Source of the DNA: Anaerolineae bacterium
Lineage (GTDB): Bacteria; Chloroflexota; Anaerolineae; Aggregatilineales; Phototrophicaceae
DNA length: 64,000 nucleotides
Assembly (NCBI GenBank): GCA_017303635.1
Contig: JAFLCG010000002.1
Span: forward strand, 654,918 to 718,917
Direction of reading: 5' to 3'
Shown: one piece after another, positions 58,897 through 64,000 of the stretch
How the letters are laid out: every line of letters starts with the position of its first letter
How positions within the stretch are numbered: position 1 is the stretch's first letter
Made by a program: the position numbers and the translations under genes
Notes under the pieces: generated by a model
Databases searched by the model: none
Told to the model about the DNA's origin: nothing
What the model saw: only the letters and a program-made list of their open reading frames with translations

Positions 58897-60015
58897 ATGC
58901 GGAAATTGATACTGGTGTTGATGCTAACACTGGTTGCTTTGCCGGTGTTGGCGCAGGATGTGACACCTGAGCCTGGTTTTGTGCCGACGACCTTTGATTG
59001 GACCTGCCCGCCGGAGTTTGCCGGTCAGAGCCTCAATATCTACAACTGGTCGACCTATGTCGCCCCGGATACCATCTCGAATTTCGAGGCGGCCTGCGGT
59101 GTCACCGTGACCTATGATATCTACGGCAGCGGCGATGAACTGCTCTCGCGTTTGCGCCAGGGTAACCCCGGTTACGACCTGGTCGTGCCGCCTGACCAGA
59201 GCATCCAGATCATGATCGCCGAAGGCTTGATCGACCCCCTCGATCTGAGCAAGATCCCGAACTTTGCCAATCTGAAGGCCGGCCTGACCAATCCAGCCTA
59301 TGACCCCGGCAATGTCTACAGCATTCCTTACCAGTGGGGCACCATCGGCATTGGCTACGACCGTAACAAGGTCGGTGCGGACATCACGTCCTGGAATCAG
59401 GTGTGGGACTATGCTGGTCCAGTGGCCTGGCTGGAAGACAAGCGCCCGGTACTGGGTGTGGCACTGTTGATGCTGGGCTATGATCCGAACAGCACCGATG
59501 AAGCCCAGATCGAAGAGGCCAAGCAGTACCTGATCGAGAAGGGCGGCAACGTCGTTTCGATTGCGGCGGATGATGGTCAGGAACAGTTGGCCCGCGGTGA
59601 AGTCGATATTGTCATCGAATTCATGGGTGATATCTATCAGGTTCAGGATGCCTGCGCGGCTGATCCGGCCTGTACCCAGGACATTCAGTATGCTCTGCCG
59701 GAAGAAGGAGCCAACATCTGGGTCGATAACATGGTCGTACCTTACGGTGCGCTCAACCCGGCGCTGGCCCATGCCTTCATCGACTACATTCTGGACCCCA
59801 GCGTGGGTGCCAGCATCAGCAACTTCACCTTCTACGCCACCCCCAACCAGGCCTCAGTCGATGCTGGACTGATCCTGCCGGAACTGCTGGAATCCCCGAC
59901 GATTTACCCGACGGATGAGATCATCAGCAAGTTGTTCTACATTGCCCCGAACCTCGACCAGGAAGAGATCTACTCATTCGCCTGGGACGAGATCAAGATT
60001 GCGGTGGGCGGCTAA
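58897..60015 (+). CDS. Polyamine-type ABC binding protein (PotD-like), copy 1
   Basis: A 372-residue exported binding protein of the spermidine/putrescine family. The signal peptide ends near LPVLAQ. The mature part begins LNIYNWSTYVAPDTISNFE, then VTYDIYGSGDELLSRLRQGNPGYDLVVP, both typical of PotD/PotF, with SIPYQWGTIGIGYDRN and VDNMVVPYGALNPALAHAFIDYILDP. There is no lipobox Cys. AGAGGAG lies before the ATG. The next gene is a paralogue and PotA follows, but no PotB/PotC permease is here. A GC palindrome at 60024 separates the two copies. Confidence 0.9.
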   Translation: MRKLILVLMLTLVALPVLAQDVTPEPGFVPTTFDWTCPPEFAGQSLNIYNWSTYVAPDTISNFEAACGVTVTYDIYGSGDELLSRLRQGNPGYDLVVPPDQSIQIMIAEGLIDPLDLSKIPNFANLKAGLTNPAYDPGNVYSIPYQWGTIGIGYDRNKVGADITSWNQVWDYAGPVAWLEDKRPVLGVALLMLGYDPNSTDEAQIEEAKQYLIEKGGNVVSIAADDGQEQLARGEVDIVIEFMGDIYQVQDACAADPACTQDIQYALPEEGANIWVDNMVVPYGALNPALAHAFIDYILDPSVGASISNFTFYATPNQASVDAGLILPELLESPTIYPTDEIISKLFYIAPNLDQEEIYSFAWDEIKIAVGG

Positions 60016-60023
60016 GACATCAT

Positions 60024-60048
60024 AGGGGCGATCCAGCGGATCGCCCCT
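60024..60048. repeat. AGGGGCGATCC palindrome
   Basis: AGGGGCGATCC-AGC-GGATCGCCCCT (60024-60048), perfect 11-bp arms, the longest copy of the family in the window. It lies 9 nt after the first potD stop and could act as a stem that protects mRNA or ends transcription. Confidence 0.85.
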
Positions 60049-60224
60049 GCCTGTGTTCAATGAGTGGGCGTCTCTCCTGGGGGCGCCCTTAAATTTGGCA
60101 TTTACCAGGCTTCATCCAAGTGAGTAGTGAGGGTGTGTATGTCCTTTATCACCATGATCCTCAACCGTGAGACTCGCTCACTCCGCCCGATTGACTATGC
60201 CTGACACCTGCTGAAAGGATGACC

Positions 60225-61310
60225 ATGCGCGTTTTTCGCTTGCTGGCGGCGGCCTGCTGCCTGCTGACTTTCTCCCTCGCTACTGCCCAATCCACGCCTG
60301 ATAGCCCCTGGACTTGCCCGGAAGGCTACGCCGGTCAACAACTCAATGTCTTCAATTGGTCTACTTATATTGCCGAAGATACGATTGCCAATTTTGAAAC
60401 CCTCTGCGGCATCACCGTCACCTATGATGTCTACGACAGTGATAATGCGCTGCTCAATCGGTTGCGGCAGGGCAACCCCGGCTACGATATTGTAATTCCG
60501 AGCGACGCCAGCGTCCCCTTGATGATCAGTGAAGACCTGCTGGAACCGCTGGATTTTTCCCGCATTCCCAATTACGCCAATATTGCGGATGCCTACAAAA
60601 ATACGCTCTTTGATCCTGATAATGTGTATACCGTCCCCTATCTCTCCGGCACCTTTGGTGTCGGCTATGATCGGGAAGCCGTCGGTGCAGAAGTCACTTC
60701 CTGGGAACAATTCTTCAGCCATAATGGTCCGGTTGCCTGGCTGGATGATTCCCGCGCCATGATTCCAATTGGGCTGCTGATGGCGGGTCATGACCCCAAT
60801 TCCGGTGATCCCCAGGATATTGCCGATGCCAAAGCCTACCTGATCGCCAACAGTGCCAACGTGGCTGTGATCGCTGCCGATGATGGTCAGGAACTACTAG
60901 CGCGGGGCGAGGTTGATATGGCGATTGAATACAACGGGGATATTTTCCAGATCAACCTGGATTGCGAGTGCGACCAGTATGGTTACAGCCTGCCCGTGGA
61001 AGGCAGCGCTTTCTCGTCGGGCTTCATCGGCGTGCCGGTCGGTGCCCAGAACCAACCGCTGGCCGAGGTTTTCATTGACTATCTGCTGGATCCACAAGTA
61101 GCGGCTGATATTGCCAACTACACCACCTATCCCTCACCGAATCAGGCCGCGATCGACGCGGGGTTGATTGATCCCCTGCTGCTGGAAAACCCGGCCATCT
61201 ACCCGGATGAGGCGACGCTGGCCCGGTTGTTCTATATCCAGACGCCGCCGGAAGCCGAGGAATTGTATCTGGCAACCTGGGATGAAGTGAAAATCGCCAT
61301 CAGTGAATAA
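60225..61310 (+). CDS. Polyamine-type ABC binding protein (PotD-like), copy 2
   Basis: A 361-residue paralogue of the preceding binding protein. The signal peptide ends near SLATAQ. Shared blocks are LNVFNWSTYIAEDTIANFE, VTYDVYDSDNALLNRLRQGNPGYDIVIP, TFGVGYDREAVGAEVTSWEQ, ADDGQELLARGEVDMAIEYNGDIFQ and FIDYLLDPQVAADI. Divergence is spread through the gene, so the two may bind different ligands. The ATG at 60225 has AAAGGA 5 nt upstream, better placed than the ATG at 60219. It is followed by PotA. Confidence 0.9.
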   Translation: MRVFRLLAAACCLLTFSLATAQSTPDSPWTCPEGYAGQQLNVFNWSTYIAEDTIANFETLCGITVTYDVYDSDNALLNRLRQGNPGYDIVIPSDASVPLMISEDLLEPLDFSRIPNYANIADAYKNTLFDPDNVYTVPYLSGTFGVGYDREAVGAEVTSWEQFFSHNGPVAWLDDSRAMIPIGLLMAGHDPNSGDPQDIADAKAYLIANSANVAVIAADDGQELLARGEVDMAIEYNGDIFQINLDCECDQYGYSLPVEGSAFSSGFIGVPVGAQNQPLAEVFIDYLLDPQVAADIANYTTYPSPNQAAIDAGLIDPLLLENPAIYPDEATLARLFYIQTPPEAEELYLATWDEVKIAISE

Positions 61311-61342
61311 GCGCGATATAATTCCGCGCTAATGTGGGAATG

Positions 61343-61363
61343 GGGCGCACAGCGGGTGCGCCC
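61343..61363. repeat. GGGCGCAC palindrome before potA
   Basis: GGGCGCAC-AGCGG-GTGCGCCC (61343-61363), 8-bp arms identical to those of the in-gene copy at 49462. It lies between TATAAT (61317-61322) and the potA start. Confidence 0.75.
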
Positions 61364-61390
61364 GCTGCTTGCGTGCAGAAGAAGGGATAT

Positions 61391-62575
61391 ATGACAACGG
61401 CACCCTATGATGTAGAACTGAAGAACGTCATCAAGGAGTTTCCCAGCCCTCGCCGGGATGGGATGGTCCGCGCAGTAGATGATATTTCGCTGCAAATTGA
61501 TGATGGTGAGTTCTTCGCTTTGCTCGGCCCATCCGGCTGTGGCAAGACCACCACGCTGCGGATGATCGCCGGTTTTGAGGATACCAGTTCAGGTCAGATT
61601 CTCATCCGGGGTAAGGCTGTGCAGAATGTCCCGCCTTTCCACCGACCGATCAACACGGTCTTCCAGGACTATGCCCTTTTCCCGCATATGACCGCGCTGC
61701 AGAACGTGATGTTCGGCCTGGAAATGGAAGGCGTACCCAAAGCCGAAGCCGTCAAGCGGGCCAGAGAAGCCCTCGAGTTGGTGCGGCTCCCCCAGGCGGC
61801 GGATCGTAAACCCCGGCAGCTTTCCGGTGGTATGCAGCAGCGTGTCGCGCTGGCCCGTGCCATCGTCAAACGCCCGGCGGTGCTGCTGCTGGATGAACCC
61901 CTGGCTGCGCTGGACCTCAAACTGCGCCAGGCCATGCGCTTTGAACTCAAGGCCATGCAGAAAACACTGGGCATCACCTTCATCTTCGTCACCCACGATC
62001 AGGAAGAAGCCCTGACGATGGCTGACCGGATTGCGGTCATGAATCAGGGCAAGGTCTTGCAGGTTGGCACCCCGGAAGAAATCTATGACCAACCGAATTC
62101 GCAGTTCGTGGCGGATTTCATCGGTGAAACCAACTTCCTCAAAGGTAAGCTGATCGACAAGCAGGATAAGTTCGGCTGGGTGGAAGTCGATGGCAGCACC
62201 AAGTTCAAGGCGGTCTTGACCGACCTCGGTTGCCCCATCGGCAAAGAAGTGACGGTCGCCGTCCGTCCGGAGAAGCTCAACCTGTTCCCCTCGGAAGGTC
62301 TCATGACCTACCCGGATAGCAGCACGGATAAGGTCGATAACTACAAAGCCTCACTGCTCAAGGACCCGGACATCAACCTGATGCAGGCCAAAGTCCGCGA
62401 AGACATCTACATCGGCACCGATACCCGCTATCTGGTCGGCATCGGTGAGAAGCAGAACGTGGAACTGGTCGCGCGCGTGCAGAACTTCGGCCTGCGCTCG
62501 GAAAGCTGGTATGAAAAGGGGCAAACCGTCAACATCTTCTGGGATGCAGAGACGGCGCGTATTCTGAAGGATTGA
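61391..62575 (+). CDS. potA: Polyamine-type ABC ATPase (PotA-like)
   Basis: A 394-residue ATPase. Walker A is GPSGCGKTT (46-54), the Q-loop is in [15 protein letters not shown], the signature is [14 protein letters not shown], Walker B is [11 protein letters not shown] and the switch His is in VTHDQEEA. Residues 240-394 hold a TOBE-type regulatory domain, enlarged compared with the usual PotA. AGGGA lies 5 nt before the ATG. The stop overlaps the start of a ferredoxin gene (TGATG). The ATPase should energise a permease encoded elsewhere, since PotB/PotC are not in the cluster. Confidence 0.92.
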   Translation: MTTAPYDVELKNVIKEFPSPRRDGMVRAVDDISLQIDDGEFFALLGPSGCGKTTTLRMIAGFEDTSSGQILIRGKAVQNVPPFHRPINTVFQDYALFPHMTALQNVMFGLEMEGVPKAEAVKRAREALELVRLPQAADRKPRQLSGGMQQRVALARAIVKRPAVLLLDEPLAALDLKLRQAMRFELKAMQKTLGITFIFVTHDQEEALTMADRIAVMNQGKVLQVGTPEEIYDQPNSQFVADFIGETNFLKGKLIDKQDKFGWVEVDGSTKFKAVLTDLGCPIGKEVTVAVRPEKLNLFPSEGLMTYPDSSTDKVDNYKASLLKDPDINLMQAKVREDIYIGTDTRYLVGIGEKQNVELVARVQNFGLRSESWYEKGQTVNIFWDAETARILKD

Positions 62576-62910
62576 TGCCCACCCTCACCATCCTCACGCA
62601 CGACCAGACTCACACCCTGACGGTCGAACCCGGTGCCAACCTGCGCCGGGTTTTGCTCGATCAGGGCTTCAGCCCTTACGCGCCGCTAACCCGCCGCCTG
62701 AACTGCGGCGGACGCGGCCTCTGCGCCACCTGCGGCGTCTGGATCGATGACGGCACACCACCCCCGGCGCACTGGCATGACCGCATCGGGGCATGGTTCG
62801 GGTATCCCCGCCTCTCCTGTCAGATCACCATCACCGCTGATATGACCATCCGCCTGCTGGATGACAAGCGCATCTGGGGCGGGCCGGACACGGAGCAACG
62901 GTATCGGTAA
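62575..62910 (+). CDS. 2Fe-2S ferredoxin domain protein
   Basis: A 111-residue protein with the plant-type 2Fe-2S pattern C44-x5-C50-x2-C53-x28-C82 (LNCGGRGLCATCGV ... RLSCQI). It begins with a ubiquitin-like beta-grasp strand pair (LTILTHDQTHTLTV). The start ATG overlaps the potA stop by one base, so the two are translated together. Why a polyamine-type ATPase is coupled to an electron carrier is not known. It may be part of a larger redox enzyme or simply share expression. Confidence 0.88.
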   Translation: MPTLTILTHDQTHTLTVEPGANLRRVLLDQGFSPYAPLTRRLNCGGRGLCATCGVWIDDGTPPPAHWHDRIGAWFGYPRLSCQITITADMTIRLLDDKRIWGGPDTEQRYR

Positions 62911-62916
62911 ATAGAT

Positions 62917-62939
62917 AAAGCCACCCCTAAGGATGGCTT
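62917..62939. terminator. Bidirectional hairpin between convergent genes
   Basis: AAGCCACC and GGATGGCTT form a stem with one mismatch. Read on the minus strand it is followed by TTTATCTATTT, so it serves the thrombospondin-repeat gene best; it can also close the pot transcript. Confidence 0.6.
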
Positions 62940-62968
62940 CTTGGAGACGATCTGAGCTTACGCCACGA

Positions 62969-64000
62969 TTATCGTTGTGTTTCGCAGCCTGACCAAATGA
63001 AAGTGTACCAATCGGCTCCAGCCCGCACACCCGGTGCCAACAACTGGAACTCACTGGAACTGAGCCTCCAGACCGTAAGTTGACCCAGCGGCAGGTTAGC
63101 CGTGGCAATCACTGTATGGGCGGCAGGCGCAGGTGCTGTGACCTGTTCCGGTGCAATGGTCAGTACATACGATCCTTGACCGCTGGCATCAATCGCCCAA
63201 ATCTGATAGCCCCCAGACTGGCAGAAGACTGCCGCTGAAGCGCCCCGATCTTTGGGCCGTTGGTTCATACGGCTATCACCGGGGTTAAATGGCTCCTCAT
63301 GGACGGCATTGGTTGGGTAGCGGTCGCAGACATCCCCACTACCATCCATGTCCGTGTCTTCCTGCCCCCGGTTCATTGCTGTCGGGCAGTTATCTACATT
63401 GTTCGCAATCCCGTCCGCATCGCTATCACCACCCGGTGTAGGGTCGCAGTCATCACCCATGCCATCCCGGTCGCTATCCAACTGACTGGCATTCATGGTC
63501 AGTGGGCAATTATCGACCAGGTTATCGATACCATCGCTGTCGTCGTCACCATTTGCGGTCGAGTCGCAAGCATCGCCCAGCGCATCGCCATCGGTGTTGG
63601 CTTGATCTGCATTGGCAACTGCCGGGCAATTATCAACATCACCGCTCACACCGTCACTATCAGCATCATTGTCTGGGTCATTCGGGAAGCTGTCGCAGGC
63701 ATCACCAAACGCATCACCATCCGCATTGGCCTGATCACTATTGGAGATAGCCGGGCAGTTATCTGTCGCGTTATCCACTCCATCACTATCAGTATCACCA
63801 GTCGGTGTGGAGTCACAGGCATTACCCAGGCTGTCCCCATCTGTGTTTACCTGATCGCTGTTGGAAGTCGTCGGACAGTTGTCGATATGCCCGCTGACAC
63901 CATCTCCATCCGTATCATTATTCGGGTCTAGCGGAAAGGCATCGCAGGCATCGCCAAAGCTATCGCCGTCTGTGTTGGCTTGATCGCTATTGGAGATAGC
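62969..64000 (-). CDS. Thrombospondin type 3 repeat protein, N-terminal part beyond the edge
   Basis: The last 343 residues of a protein whose start lies past position 64000. About seven thrombospondin type 3 repeats are visible, each with D-x-D-x-DG calcium loops and a DNCP motif. They alternate between 43- and 40-residue types, so a double unit of 83 residues (249 nt) repeats. After the last unit comes a C-terminal domain of about 110 residues with GYQIWAIDASGQGSYVLTI, and no sorting motif. These repeats bind many calcium ions and stiffen surface or secreted proteins. In-frame ATG at 63778 is internal, since the same frame stays open to the window edge. Confidence 0.85.
   Translation of the reverse strand, partial: AISNSDQANTDGDSFGDACDAFPLDPNNDTDGDGVSGHIDNCPTTSNSDQVNTDGDSLGNACDSTPTGDTDSDGVDNATDNCPAISNSDQANADGDAFGDACDSFPNDPDNDADSDGVSGDVDNCPAVANADQANTDGDALGDACDSTANGDDDSDGIDNLVDNCPLTMNASQLDSDRDGMGDDCDPTPGGDSDADGIANNVDNCPTAMNRGQEDTDMDGSGDVCDRYPTNAVHEEPFNPGDSRMNQRPKDRGASAAVFCQSGGYQIWAIDASGQGSYVLTIAPEQVTAPAPAAHTVIATANLPLGQLTVWRLSSSEFQLLAPGVRAGADWYTFIWSGCETQR

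Noticed and set aside
60225..61310. Possibility that the second PotD copy is a broken duplicate
   Set aside because: Its reading frame is intact from signal peptide to end and all ligand-lobe motifs remain.
63260..63931. Long open frame on the plus strand across the thrombospondin repeats
   Set aside because: It is the antisense of the Asp-rich repeat array; its Ile/Val/Thr pattern is a by-product of the repeats.
1..64000. tRNA, rRNA, CRISPR array, prophage or transposon
   Set aside because: No T-loop GGTTCRA patterns in tRNA context, no spaced direct repeats and no integrase or transposase motifs were seen.

Overview
The window looks like chromosomal DNA from a Chloroflexota bacterium, most likely an Anaerolineae-type lineage. 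This is inferred from gene style: many secreted proteins with Pro/Thr-rich TPTP linkers, LysM, PA14-like, SH3-like, DUF4397, fasciclin and thrombospondin type 3 modules; MalF/MalG and PotD/PotA ABC genes; many PAS kinases; and an EF-P with Arg at the loop tip. No rRNA, tRNA, CRISPR array, transposase or phage gene was seen, so the placement is not proven. Genes lie on both strands in short operons separated by clear hairpin terminators. There are 54 complete genes and one gene cut by the right edge.

Layout. 1-5.5 kb: a GT-C-like membrane protein, a small monooxygenase, a tandem pair of small W-rich proteins of unknown function, and a secreted PA14-like/SH3 protein. 5.5-10.2 kb (minus): a five-PAS histidine kinase followed by two stand-alone receiver proteins. 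10.5-18.3 kb: an isocitrate/isopropylmalate-type dehydrogenase with a rhodanese, a Trk potassium uptake operon (RCK-N, TrkA, TrkH), a GNAT enzyme, a second PAS kinase and a dienelactone hydrolase-like protein. 18.4-25.5 kb: a secreted subtilase, then a metal/redox locus: a MerR regulator, a P1B ATPase behind a MerR-type promoter with a 20-bp spacer, a thioredoxin-VKOR fusion, and a zinc-type oxidoreductase. 25.6-32.4 kb: envelope proteins, a GH20 hexosaminidase and two LysM proteins sharing a module.

33-44.5 kb: a receiver-kinase hybrid behind tandem promoters, a chorismate mutase-DAHP synthase, a sugar ABC importer (an enlarged MalF-like permease, a MalG-like permease and a binding protein, but no ATPase) between two TPR proteins, and PEP carboxylase. 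44.6-50 kb: a second pair of the W-rich small proteins, an ECF sigma factor with a tiny zinc-binding anti-sigma, a PAP2 phosphatase, a Uma2 protein, EF-P and an unknown protein. 50-55.7 kb: an MFS transporter with a long leader, an ATP-grasp ligase, tryptophan 2,3-dioxygenase overlapping an EEP-family protein, a 610-bp gene-free stretch rich in hairpins, and FabI. 55.8-64 kb: a DUF4397-fasciclin protein, a PsbP-like surface protein with a TNTPVP stalk, two PotD paralogues, PotA and a coupled 2Fe-2S ferredoxin (no PotB/PotC), and a thrombospondin type 3 repeat protein running off the edge.

Two patterns run through the window. First, hexamers close to TATAAT/TACAAT recur 20-90 nt before most starts. 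Second, a family of short GC-rich palindromes (for example GGGGCGATCC-N3-GGATCGCCCC) sits between genes, with one copy inside a coding region. The least explained items are the two paralogous pairs of W-rich small proteins, the enlarged MalF-like permease, the permease-less Pot cluster, and the leader and intergenic RNA-like regions at 49.8-50.1 kb and 54.3-54.8 kb.
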